Of a stretch of 64,000 bases of DNA, positions 1-11,900 are shown piece after piece. Origin of the DNA: Ulota crispa (taxonomy: Eukaryota > Streptophyta > Bryopsida > Orthotrichales > Orthotrichaceae); contig OY987244.1 in the NCBI GenBank assembly GCA_963920765.1, forward strand, positions 27,570,358 through 27,634,357, in the 5' to 3' direction. The notes under the pieces are model-generated. The model ran no database searches. It was not told the origin of the DNA and worked only from the letters and a program-made list of their open reading frames with translations. Made by a program: the position numbers and the translations under genes. Each line of letters begins with the position of its first letter. Position 1 is the first letter of the stretch.

Positions 1-137
1 CCCATGTAACAAGACAAACATGTTGTTGGAAATTGCACCATGACACTCTCTCTCAACCAATCTCTATTCTTGATTATGTATTCCATTTTTGGTTGTATTC
101 TTCTATATATAGAAAATGTTGTATTCTATTATTTATA

Positions 138-840
138 GGGAAACTTTCATGGATACCCATGAAGTTTGCAATATTTTCATATATACCCTTGCTTTTTCAG
201 AAATATCACAAATACCATTGATAAAAAAATTTAGGCATTTGTTTTGTTATGCAAGTCATTTCCTTCTCCCTTTGTGCACACACTACTTCTTTCTTGTTAT
301 ACATGCACACAATGAAAGAAAGGGATGTGACATGCACAATAAAACAGACACCTAAATTTTTTGGTCCAAGGGTAAGGTATGTACACCCATAAGCACCACT
401 GTCCCCATAACCGTCACCTCTGAAATCTTGAAAAATTTGTGGAAGTGAATAGATGAAATGACAAGGATGTACAACATGTGAACATGAAATCTTAGTGTTG
501 GTTATGGGTGCAATGGCAGTTTGCTCTTTAAAAATTCACAAATTATCCTCACAATATCCAAATAGTACATTCCAAAATACACTCATTGTTTTTCTATTCC
601 TAATAGGATCCTATAGTTTGCTAGCAGTTTATTGATACTCATCATGTTCAAATTTGACAAGAAAATGGTGTTCACATTGACATGTTCTAATTGACTAAAT
701 ATGTCCTAATTGACAGTGATCCCTTGTTAAAACCTTTAGTTTGATGCTTATGGGTGTACATACCTTACTTGTGATATTTCTGAAAAAGCCGGGGTATTAT
801 GAAAATATTGCAAACTTCAGGGGTACCCATGAAATTTCCC
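138..840. mobile_element. MULE-like MITE with long terminal inverted repeats
   Basis: The ends are inverted copies for about 80 bp: GGGAAACTTTCATGG at 138 pairs with CATGAAATTTCCC ending at 840. The same TIRs bound the element at 9162-9482, which defines a family. The flanks at 129-137 and 842-850 (TTATTTATA and TTATTAATA) look like a 9-bp target duplication with one mismatch, which suits a Mutator-type element. It carries no coding capacity and is enlarged by a second MITE at 375-765. Confidence 0.75.
375..765. mobile_element. TA-flanked MITE nested in the MULE-like MITE
   Basis: TIRs AGGTATGTACACCCATAAGC (375) and its reverse complement ending at 765 are flanked by TA at 373-374 and 766-767. 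Taking out the element and one TA restores the right arm of the host MITE, as judged from the uninterrupted copy at 9162-9482. A relative of similar length lies at 26576-26973. TA duplication suggests a mariner/Stowaway-like element, but the TIRs are not the classic Stowaway sequence. Confidence 0.7.
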
Positions 841-2342
841 CTTATTAATAACGATGAATAGATTCAACGGAAGTAGGCCGACTTGGGTTTGGTCATAGGA
901 CCGAGACCTACGACCGTGCGCTAGTGACCGTGCGCTAGGTGACCGTCCCTCTGACCGGAAGGACGTCGACCCCACTCTTTGCGCTTGCTCCGCGCCGTCC
1001 CCACCCTCGCAATCGCTGCTTTTTGCAAGTCTCCTCTTCTTACGCGACAGACTTCTCTCAGTTTGCGCGGCTGCTGCTGCTGCGGTGGAGCGACGTCTCT
1101 CCAGTCTCCCATCCCCGAGCCAGGTTTGTGCTCTTCCCTCTCCCACATTTTCACATTGCTCACTCTTTTCTGAAACTTTCGGCAAAACCAAGGGTTGTGA
1201 GAAACAATAGCTCAACTCGGATGTTCGTAATGAACTCGAAGTTGTATTGCTCGTGTTAAGTTACTCGTACAAGGGGACATAGTTTTGTGTTTGAAGTATG
1301 CTTGCGGCAGTCTTCAGGTCGGCATTTTGAAGGTACGGTACGAGATGTGGTGCACCTGTGAGGAGGAGGAAGAACAAATAGAGGCTTCTGTACTCAAGCC
1401 GTTAGCTGATCGCTTTGTTTGCTTTCGAGTTTGAGTTTGAGTTTGAGTGTGTCAATGGCTTGCCGTAAGTGTTAGCTTCTTTGTAGAGCGCACACGTGGG
1501 AAGAGGAGCAAGCCTCATTTGATGTCCAGAGGCGAGAGTCAAGGGTTACACACGTGGATGTGCAAGTTCAAAGCTCTAGTATTGGATGCCATTGACGAAG
1601 ATCAGGCATTTGCAAACCGACCGCATTGTGAAGCATGCTCGGCTTTTGAACGGCTGAAAGTCGTACGGCTTGGCTTGAAGCGTCATTGCTCGTAGTTGAG
1701 AGCTTTAGGTTATAGAGATTTGGCAGATGCTCAGAAGCGGTGATTGTTCCAATGCCACGGTTAGGGTGAACTTTGAACATTGTGTGGTTTGAAACCAGTT
1801 CTTGTAGGTTAATTTTTCTCTAATGGCTCACCCTGTCATTCCACATTCCCTACAATTCATTAGATGTCGTATTCACATTTGATCGAACAACTTGCACATG
1901 TTACCTTGTGAGCAAGTGCGATTGAGTATTTAGCAGCTCAACGTTTTGCAGATGCTTGAGCTTGTGTCGATCATCCTTGTAACTTTTCATCTGTTGATTG
2001 TTCCTTTTCTGTCTCAGAATATTGGACTATCTGAGAGGATACATGAGGGAGTGTGTTTCTTAGAATCTGGCATTTTTGATGGTTTTAAGATATGGTCTGC
2101 ATCACAGGGTACACTTGTTTTTGGAAGTGGTACTAGCTGTTCCGAGTTTCGTTGTAACGATAATGAGCGGAATTCTGAGGATGTATTTTGGCTGCAGGTC
2201 TAGAAAGAAGATTTGGTGGAGGGTCGTAGAGCGTTGCACGGAAAGCGCATTCTTTCGCCGGAGGAGACTGACAAGAATTCCTTCAAGCGACGGAAGGCAT
2301 GGTTTAGGGTTGATAAGAGTTGTCCCGAGTGAAGGACAAAAA
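841..2342 (+). promoter_or_regulatory. Upstream and leader region of the receptor kinase gene
   Basis: This stretch has no convincing protein gene. A leader intron can be proposed from a donor at 1124 (CAG|GTTTGT) to an acceptor at 2196-2197 (pyrimidine/G-rich tract, then GCTGCAG), leaving a GC-rich first exon near 960-1123. The layout parallels the leader of the gene at 35496. The open frame from 2076 that runs into the kinase frame would lie mostly in this intron. Splicing is inferred, not proven. Confidence 0.4.
2299..2307 (+). promoter_or_regulatory. Minimal upstream ORF (ATG-GTT-TAG) before the receptor kinase start
   Basis: An ATG at 2299 is followed after one codon by TAG at 2305, 35 nt before the main ATG at 2343. 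It stays in the leader even if the proposed leader intron is removed. The main ATG has a strong context (A at -3, G at +4). A dipeptide uORF could mildly reduce translation. Confidence 0.45.
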
Positions 2343-5247
2343 ATGGGGAATTACAGATGTGTATTGATTCTCTTAGGGCTTCTCACATCGGGGACGGTGT
2401 TAGTATTGGCACAGTCACCAGCGCCAGCAGCTTTTTCACCCGTTGACAAAATTCGGATTGCGTGTGGCTCAGCTACAAATGTCACCATTGACTCAGGAGA
2501 ATTTGCAGCTGACACAGTTGGGAACACCTTAGCATCTGGAGGAGTTCCCGGAACCACACCACAGAACAATGCAGCAGTGTCATATCCTGACCTGCTGAGC
2601 TCTGCGAGGTTTTTCACCACCAAGTCCACGTACACATTCAAAGTGAGTCCCGGGCGGCATTGGATTCGTCTCTACTTCTATCCCTTCGCCTCGTCGTCGT
2701 TTCAACCAAACAATTCATACTTCAGTTTGGAAGCCAATGAGTTTGTTCTTCTCGACAACTTCAGCGCTGTGGCTTACTCCGCAAACAACAAACCTATCAG
2801 GCCTGATTTTGTCCTGGAGTACACTGTCAACATTACGGAGGCCAGCCTGGTTCTGACTTTCACTCCGCAGCCGCAATCTTATGCATTTATTAATGCTATT
2901 GAGATTATCTCGCAGCCGGACGACCTGATTAGAGATGATGGAGTGAATCTTGGAACATCCACTCCTGTTGTTATAGGGTTGGCTACATCAGCCATGCAAA
3001 CCATGTACCGTCTCAACGTTGGAGGAACCACGGTCGCTCCGTCTCTTGATTCAACCAATATGGGCCGGACGTGGATGCCGGATGCAGATTACATCTTCTC
3101 GGCAGCGACTGGTGCCACTGGGAAAACCGAAATTGCTTCCATAACGTACCCTTCAACAGTTCCAGAGTAAGTCATTTGGATTCTTCCCCCATTGGCCTAA
3201 GATGAGTCCTCTTGTTTGTTACTGGATCTGATGTTCCTCATTCTAAGCCGGACCTTCACAATCTTCTTTACAGGTGCAGAATTTGGCTCCATCTGAACAA
3301 TGCCTTCTCGCAATAAGCTCAACCGAAATGGTCGTTTCACTGAAATGGAGACTTAGATGTTTAGGGGTTATCATCTATTGCAGGTGAAGTTTTCCTGTTT
3401 TTGAAGGAAGCGAGTGTGTGTTTTGCTTTCCCTGTAGGTACATCGCGCCTCCTTCTGTGTACGCTACTGCGCGTACACTGGGAGACTCGAGCACGGTGAA
3501 TGCCAATTTCAACGTGACGTGGATCCTTCCAGTTGATGCCGACTACACATACTTTGTGCGCCTCCACTTGTGCGAAATCTTTGATACGGTGATTAGCCAG
3601 CGCGTATTCAATGTCTACATCAACAACCAGTCCGCGTTGACGAACTACGACATCCTTGTGGTCACACAGGCTAACACTCCCCTCTACGTAGACTTCATAG
3701 TTTCCATGTTCAGGAGTGGCAACCGAATGTGGGTGCAGATTGGGACAGGCAACCTCGCCACGAACCAAAAGGATGCCATATTGAATGGATTGGAGGTTTT
3801 TAAGATCAACGACACGAGCAGGAGCTTGGCAGGAACTAATCCTACTGTGACAGCAGGATCTCCTACCACTCCTACAGGGACGGTGGCCAAGAGCTCAAAG
3901 ACGAGCATGGGGACTATCATAGGCGCAGCAGTTGGAGGCATCGGTGCGCTTCTTCTTCTAGCCGGGTTGATTTTCTACTGCTGTCGCCGCAGGTCGAAGT
4001 CCAGCGGTTCCAAGGCAGCGTCCACGTGGCTGCCGCTACCGCTGCACGGCAGCAGCACTGACCACAGCAAGGTTTCCACTACGTCGTTAGGTGGCAAGAG
4101 TGGGAAGAGTGGTGCAGGGAGCTACGTCTCTTCCGCTCCTTCGAACCTCGGCAGGTACTTCACATTTGCTGAGCTTCAGGAGGCAACCAACAACTTCGAT
4201 GAGAATCTGGTGCTTGGAGTTGGTGGATTTGGGAAGGTGTACAAAGGGGAGATTGACGATGGGTCGAAAGTGGCGGTGAAGCGGGGGAATCCTAGGTCAG
4301 AGCAGGGTCTGAACGAGTTTCAAACTGAGATTGAGCTCCTATCGAAGCTGCGACATCGTCACCTGGTGTCGTTGATAGGGTACTGCGAGGAGCACGGGGA
4401 GATGATTCTAGTCTATGATTACATGGCAAATGGGCCGCTTCGTGGTCATCTCTACGGAACAGACGAAGCTTGTCTTCAGTGGAAGCAGAGGCTCGAGATT
4501 TGCATTGGCGCAGCGCGTGGGTTGCATTACCTTCACACTGGAGCTGCGCAAGGCATCATTCACAGAGACGTGAAGACAACAAACATCCTCCTGGATGAGA
4601 ACTTCGTTGCGAAAGTGGCAGATTTCGGACTGTCCAAGATCGGACCTGCATTGGAGCAGACACACGTCAGCACAGCCGTGAAGGGCAGCTTTGGATACTT
4701 GGATCCGGAGTACTTCCGCAGGCAGCAGCTAACTGAGAAGTCGGATGTGTACTCGTTCGGCGTGGTGCTCATGGAAGTGTTGTGTGCTCGGCCGGCTATT
4801 AACCCCGCACTCCCTCGTGAGCAGGTCAACATGGCAGAATGGGCAATCAAGTACCAGAAAGCCGACATGCTGGATCAGATTGTGGACGAGAGGTTACGTG
4901 GCAATATCAGCCCCGACTCGCTGAAGAAGTTCGGAGACACTGTTGAGAAATGCTTGGAAGAGCAAGGCATTGATAGACCTGCCATGGGCGACGTGCTCTG
5001 GAACTTGGAGTACGCCTTGCAGTTGCAGGAATCGTCCGAGTTCGGCTCCCTTGCAAGCCCCGAGCAAGGAACTTTTGACACCGACAGCTCCAGCCACATG
5101 ATGTCCCAGCCACTGGCGCCAGTGCCGAACCTGCTTGACAACTCCTTGACTGTTTCCACGGAACGGAAGATGCTGGAAGAGACTTTGTCCGAAGACCAGT
5201 CCGCTAGTGAGATTTTCTCGCAGTTAGTGAACCCCCAAGGAAGGTGA
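2343..5247 (+). CDS. CrRLK1L malectin-like receptor kinase (FERONIA/THESEUS type)
   Basis: Two exons, 2343-3166 and 3438-5247, joined across a GTAAGT...TGTAG intron, give 877 residues, a normal length for the family. A signal peptide covers about residues 1-24, which is why the ATG at 2343 is preferred over the in-frame one at 2076. The malectin-like ectodomain fills roughly 33-395, a single membrane helix lies at about 434-457, and the kinase at about 514-800. Visible kinase marks are the glycine loop GVGGFG (535-540), Lys556, HRD (650-652, RD type) and DFG (670-672). The C-terminal lobe reads much like THESEUS1/HERK1. Family members sit at the plasma membrane, sense wall state or RALF peptides, and control growth. 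The coding intron is notable because many CrRLK1L genes lack one. Which subfamily it belongs to is not settled here. Confidence 0.93.
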
Positions 5248-7310
5248 TGATGCAAAAAGCTCCTTCATTCACAATCTGGGTTCTAGCATTGTGTGTGTTT
5301 GTGTTGGTGTATATTACGACGTTGCTTGTGGAAGTTTGCCATGCTTTCCACTTATTTTACATTAGGTTCAGTACAGTTATCATAAGCACCTTTTGGTTCA
5401 GACAATTCGGTGATGGAACTATTTATCTGCTTTTGCACTCATTTAAGTTACATTGAGTTTCAAATACAATGATACTTTCTCTCTAGTGGGTCTAGCTTGC
5501 GTTCGCCTTGTTTTAATTCTTGGGCAACATCAATGAATGAGCTCGGTTAAATTACACTCGATCCTCTACATGGGGTTCCAACTTTTCAAGTATCACGTAA
5601 TTTGACTGTGTGACTTTCGTTCTACAGTCAACGATTGCGTACCGTCTATGCAGGATACTCTAGTATAGCATTCTCCGACTTTTCTCTGATTTTTCTCCGA
5701 TTTTCCAGAGAAGGTCAGAAGGCTTATCACAAAGAGGCTTGACTGTAGCTTTCTTTGAAATTATGCAACCTTTGTCAGAAGCCACGTCAGAAGGATTGAT
5801 GTAGGTGCATCCTCCCAGGTGTGATTTGCATACCGTAATAAGTGGAGTCAGTCACTACTGCATTGCATATAATTTCATGTGGTATTCATTTTTTTCGTCG
5901 TTACATAATTTACTGAAGAGACCTTTTGTTAAATTTAGCTACAATTGTGAAATAGTGGTACTGACTCCTTTTGTCCAACAGTAACTAATTTACAGCCATT
6001 CATCTATTTATATACTTTGCTGAACTTAATAGCAAGTGCTTCAAGCAACCACGATTTAGGCAACATTATTTAATGGAGTTTTGTTCTTTTCCTTTAAGAT
6101 TCCTCTTTAGTCCTTTACATGTCACCAAATTCCCAATCTTGCGTATATTGTAATACTTTGATTGATTTGGTCTTAACGGTATTCTTTGGGTTGTTGGCCT
6201 ACTCTAAGCAACTTTATAATCATACTAAGTTTATTTGTTGGCTTTGGGGGGAGGAGGCTTTGCATCAAGAGAAACTATTATGAGGAAGTTCAAGTAGCTA
6301 AAGTTCAAGTCACAAGAACAAAGCCTCTTGTATTGAGATTAATTACTTGTTTATTTCAAGGATTTACTTGTTTATTTCAAGGAATTACTTGTTTATTTCA
6401 AGACATTCCTTACTTGTTTATTTCAAGGCATGTAAAATTAGAATACGGTTTTACTAATAATTTTCCAATCAAAGACCATTGCAATCACCAATGTCTTACT
6501 GAGATAATAATCCAAAGTGATCCAACTTTACCTACTTTTAGAAAATCTGTATGTTGGAGGATATTTTCAGTCTTTCACACTCAAGTCTTCTGTCCTTTTT
6601 CTGCAAGTAAAATAAAAGATATAAATTTAGCCAAAACAAACAGAAACTCCTACTAGAGCTACGAAAATATGGCTATATCCTTGGCAATTTATTGTAGGAA
6701 AAAGTTTCGAAATCTATAAACCCTTTTAGAATTTTTGATTTGCGAGTATGGAACAGGGCTTTTTTTTGGGTTTTGGACTAGCAGTTTCTCAGGCCATATG
6801 GCAAATTTTAGTGGTGCAGGTATGGTCACATAAGATTTTTTTTAAGTGCAAAATTAGGCTGCAAGTGTTTACACTTTGAGCTTGTTGAAAGTGACCAAAT
6901 TTTTCTAAAATCAAAAATCGGTGTTGCAAGCATGTAATTTTTGAAAACATGGGTTTCAAAATCCAAAAATTTATAACAAAAGAGACATTATCTCAAAGAA
7001 ACTTAAGGGCAACTTGATTTTCAAATAATACAAATCCACACAATGTGAATATCACTTTGTTTTTTGCCTAAGTTTCTAATTGACCATTTACAAACAACAA
7101 CATATTCCTTTTTCTAATGCATAGCAAACATCTAGATTTTGGGCATTGACCGACATCTGGCACCAAGAGGTTATTTTTTCTTCAATTTTTTGTGTAGGCT
7201 TGAAGCTTGAATTATTCTTTTGTAGCTTTTTGGCTTTTTAAAGCCTAAAAAAAATATCTTGGTATGGAACCTTTCCAACCATGAGGCTCAACGCATTTTC
7301 TACACAATTT
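5248..7310. other. Intergenic DNA after the receptor kinase gene
   Basis: The first few hundred bases are presumably the kinase 3' UTR. Beyond that I see only AT-rich DNA and one short tandem repeat (6343-6430). The 156-residue open frame at 6186-6656 spans that repeat and resembles no known protein. Confidence 0.5.
6343..6430. repeat. Short tandem repeat, about 4 copies of a 20-24 bp unit
   Basis: The unit TTACTTGTTTATTTCAAG recurs four times with small spacers of 3-7 bp. It makes part of a spurious open frame look repetitive. Confidence 0.8.
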
Positions 7311-8017
7311 TTAACCTCTAAACGTCGGCACGGACGAAAAACGTCCTTTGCCTCCAAAAAAAGACTTTGTATCCCAGAAAAAAACTAATTTTGATCTGAT
7401 TTTTTTTCAAAAGTGATCATAAATGCGTAGTGCATCATGGAAGGCAAAAAAACCACCTCTTGAGATACATTCATTTTGTTTTGTAACCCAAATTGTGATA
7501 CATGGTGTTAGCTTGCAAGCTGCCCTTCTTGCAATTTTCATGAGGGCACCATGCACTATTGACTTTTCCAACTTTTTGAAGCAATATTACTGGTGCCCAT
7601 GTGCAAAACTTTGTAGAATGCTACAGGCAAGGCAAGCCATGGTGATCCATCCGTCCTTTAACCCCTAAACGTCAAGGAGGACAAAAAATGTCCTTCGGCT
7701 CCAAAAAAAGATTCTGTGATTCAGAAAAAAGTTGCTTTTCATCTGATTTTTTTTCATAAGTGATCATAAATACATGGTCCATCATGGAAGACAAAAATTG
7801 CCTCTTGAGATGCATTCATTTTTTTTTGTAACCCAAATTGTGATAAGATTCAAAAACATGGTGTTAGCTCCCAAGCTACCCTTCTTGCAATTTTCATGAG
7901 GGCACCATGCACTGTTGCCTTTTCCAACTTTTTGAAGCAATACTACTGGTGCCCATGAGCAAAACACTGTAGAGTGGCAGACAAGCCACGGTGATTTATC
8001 CGTCCTTTAAGGGTTAA
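7311..8017. mobile_element. Head-to-tail pair of TTAA-flanked elements (family alpha)
   Basis: Two copies of about 345-350 bp (7315-7657 and 7662-8013) follow each other and share one TTAA at 7658-7661. The outer flanks are TTAA at 7311 and 8014. Left ends read CCYCTAAACGTC, and the intact right end reads CCTTTAAGGG. The first copy has lost its terminal GGG. Further copies lie at 25884-26572, 26974-27315 and 56107-56462. There is no coding capacity. The target and ends suit a piggyBac-type non-autonomous element. Confidence 0.7.
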
Positions 8018-8945
8018 GGGTTAAGAGTTCCAGTTCGGTTAGAGTGAGGCCCTTTGACGAAGACGAGGATGGCGATGGCGGTGAGTGTGAGTTCGGGGAT
8101 GAGTATGAGAACAAGATCTGGTGTGAAGCAAACTACCGCAAATATCTATTGATTCTCGTTTCTCGCAACCCTGTCGATGGAGAATATCTTTCTTGCAAAT
8201 CCGACCCTTGAATGAGTCTTGGAAACCCTACAACAACACCGCAATGCCAACAAGTATTTCTGAAGACTTTGTTAGTGACATTTGAAGCGTTGGTGACATT
8301 AAGGGTAATTTAGTTACAGCACTTTCTTGGCCGGCTGTGGTGAATGAGAGTGCAAACGTGTTGCTTTGCTGTTGGGCTGCTGCAGCTTCTATTTTGGTTA
8401 GTGTGCTGATATTCTCATAGTCCCATTCTTCTCCTCTTGGAGATGAAGAATGGGGCAATGAGAAGTTTAACATGCTAAGTTTCACCTCTCTCAACCCACG
8501 TTTCACCTTGTTGTGCTTGTTTATATGATTGATTGACTGTTCCCTTTGGTGGAGAGCGTAGTAATTATTGCATCTTCTGAAAGCAGGTAATCATTCCCCA
8601 TTCTCATGAGGTATCACACCATCTTCACAAAGAATGAACTCGCTTCTCTTTTCTCTCCACAACTTCTCAATCTCCCGTGACTACCCCTCTGGAAGAAGCC
8701 TGGAGATAGCACGGCGGTAGGCTGAGTCACGGCAATGGTCGTTCACGGTTATGTGAACGACGGTTATACTCTATTTTATAAGGAAGCCTGTGACACTATT
8801 TTATTGTGTAACTGAAACTGAACTCAACCAGAATCAGGCTATGGCGTAATTCTATCAAGTCGCTTCTATGGCATTGGTCGTGGAGTGCACGGCGGAGCAG
8901 TGGTGAGGACTGAGGGTGAATTAGGGTTTGTAGAAAAGAAAGGCG
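8018..8945 (+). promoter_or_regulatory. Upstream region of the proteasome gene
   Basis: After a duplicated GGGTTAA motif (8011-8024) there is a more GC-balanced stretch that should hold the PBD promoter and 5' UTR. Around 8430-8700 it has short matches to the repeat at 10081-10470 (for example TTCTCTCCACAACTTC). No TATA box or other element can be assigned with confidence. Confidence 0.3.
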
Positions 8946-11900
8946 ATGGAGTGCTTGTTCGGATTCGTGGGCAATGGCTTCGTGGTGGTGGTGGCAGACA
9001 TGGGGGCCAACCAGAGCATCGTGGTGCAGAAGACGACGGAAGACAAGATCACCTGCCTCGATTCCCACAAGCTCATGGGCTGCATCGGTGAGAGTGGCGA
9101 CCGGTGAGACTACGTTTCTAGGGTTTGGAGCTTCATTTTTCATTCCTCCCTTTTGATTTTAGGGAAAATTTCATGGACACCCCTCAAGTTTGCAATACTT
9201 ACATAGATACCCCTGCTTTTTCAGAAATTACACAAATACCCTTGGACCAAAAATTCTAGGCGTTTGTTTTGTTGTACATGCCACTTTTCTTCTTTTGTGT
9301 GCACATTACTTCTTTTTTTGTTTCATTATGTTCTCTTTTTCAACATTGTTTGTGAAGAAGGTACCAGCACAACAAATAAATGCCTAAATTTTTTTGGTCC
9401 AAGAATATTTGTGTAATTTCTGAAAAAGCAGGGGTATCTATGCAAATATTGCAAACTTTAGGGGTATCCATGAAATATTTCCTTTGATTTTATGTATTTT
9501 TAATGAAGAGAAAGTGGCGACGGGTGACACGTTTTTAGGGTTTGGAGCTTCATTTTTCATTCCTCCCTTTGATTTTATGTATTTTAATTTAGAGAGAGTG
9601 TCTCGGAGAGTTGTTGTAACAACATCTGGGAGATGGTTGGTGTGGCAGGGTGCAGTTCTCGAATTTCATTCAGAAGAATCTGAATTTGTACAACTTTCGG
9701 AACGGCATTCCCTTGACCACGCTTGCTGCCGCCAGCTTCACCCGCTGCGAGCTCGCCACGGCTCTGCGCAAGGTGATGCTCCCTTTGGCACTGGCTCTCT
9801 CGTGATGGTTGGGCAAATCCAAGCGAAAGCCAAACTGGCAACAATTATGACAGATTTGGACAAATGTGGGTTTGGTCCCTCCATTTATTATCCAATGTAT
9901 TGTGGGCATTTGTGCTCTGGCAAAAACTTTTAAGCTCAAAAAAAAATGCGCTGATCCAAGCATGGCCGGCTACTTTCGTAGCATGCTTGACCATGTCTGA
10001 GAAGGACCGGGGTTTAGTGCAATTGCAGCCGGTTGACATTCTCAAAAAATAGCTGGTTCAAATGGCCAAGTAAAGATGAGGGATAGTCACATTTTCTCCA
10101 AGAATGAAACTTTTATGAAGAATGGGAAGTTGTGGAGTGAAAAATAGGAGCAAATGGGAGCATATCTTTGTGATAAAGGTGTGACTTCCCTTTTGTGGGC
10201 GGTGGAGAATGGATAATGAGTCCACTTAGAAAATGGTGATGCAGTAAGAAAGCAAGTTGCATTTACACACTCAATTAAGGTTTTCAACTACATGAGAATG
10301 AAAGCAAGAAGAGTGAGGTGAAAAAGAGACATGCATTGATAAAAACTTCACATTTGAAAACTTCTTCACGCCTAGTCTTCTCCTTTGCAAGTGAAGAAAA
10401 AAACTTGAATAAGTTCTTTGCAAATCAAAGAGAGAGTGCCACATCCTTAGTCTCTAAAAATTAGGAATGGGTGAAGGTGTGACCCTATAGTAGAAGGTAT
10501 CTCACATTTGCACAACTGGTTACTCAAGTTTTGCCCTTGTTTGGAGCGGCTAAAATGTGAGAATGCCCTCAAGTGAGGCCCTTACCCTACACAAAAAGAG
10601 TGTTTGAAGGTGTCTTACTCTTGAAGGTGAAGATGATATTGATTTTGACCCTTACAAGTGATACATTTTCATTTGTGCATTGCATGTGTTGTTTGGTTAT
10701 ATAAAACACCTTTCAATCATATCATGGACTTGGATTTTATATAAAAGACAATAAGATTGTAGCTTGTGGGGCTGTATGAGTGCACTCAGGCTCCATACCA
10801 AGTGAACATGATGTTGGCTGGCTACGACAAACGTGCTGGTCCTGCTCTTTATTACTTGGACTACATTGCTACGTTACAGAAGCTAGACAAAGGTGCCTTG
10901 GGCTTTGGTGCGTCCAAACCCATCAAATACTCTTGGTTTTATTTATATCACCTCACCTATGAATCTACTATAAAATTCTTTAGCAATTCTGATAACTCAT
11001 CTAAGATTGCAACCCTAAAAAAGATTCAAGAGCCCGACTTTCACTATGAAAGACCATGTATGGGATTTAGGGGTGGTTCACACTATGTTCCACTCCGCAC
11101 TAAAATCTTAGAAGAGCCAAAAGTCAAGACTTGGCGTTTCACACTATGCCCCCAAATCCCATGTCATTGTTTATCTAACAATGTTTTTTGGAAATTTTGG
11201 CACCAAAGAAGTTGGGACTTCACTTAAGGTTTGGGTGGACCGTTTTGCTAGATCCAACTTTCAACCCTTATTCCACCAATATTTTTGCATAAAATCTTCA
11301 TAACTTTCTTTAGTATTCTTTTTTTGCCCTTAATAATCCAATTAAGTTGAGATTTCACTTTGAAGTGGAACTTGGAAAGATGGGATGTGGGATATAGTGT
11401 GAACCACCCCTTAGTCAACATGTGTCTATTCCATGTAGCTTTTGGTGCACTTACGTGAGATGGACTCAAATTTGAAAAAAAGAAAGGGCTCTAAATATCT
11501 TTTCTTAGGTTTGAATGCCTTTTAAGCTATTGGAGCCAGGTCCTTGAACCTGCCATAAGCAGTAGTATTAATAATGAAAATTTGTGAAATTTTGAGGAGT
11601 ATAAGGGTATACCCTCCTCCTTAGGTACAAAAATGGGGTGACCACTCCCTTGAAAATGCAAGCTCTAAAGCAGCTAATTTGATATCTTCTCTGAGGATGT
11701 GGAGGCAACTCCTCAAGAACATTATGTAAGTTGGCTCATTAATTCTATGAGTTTGAATGCCCAACCTAGTTTTGTGGTATTTGGAATCAAAGATTTTTGA
11801 TAGAGAATGCCAAAACCACTTGACCTCTTCAGTTTTGTATTAACTTGACATATTGAGAAATGAGAACTCATCTTTTGGCCGTCAATAGACAAGTTGGGTG

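Noticed and set aside
817..1259. Overlapping frames on both strands in the GC-rich leader
   Set aside because: They overlap each other, hold low-complexity Ala, Gln and Arg runs, and fit the leader exon of the downstream gene better than a protein.
2076..2342. N-terminal extension of the receptor kinase from an upstream in-frame ATG
   Set aside because: It would bury the signal peptide 89 residues inside the protein, and most of it lies before a likely leader splice acceptor.
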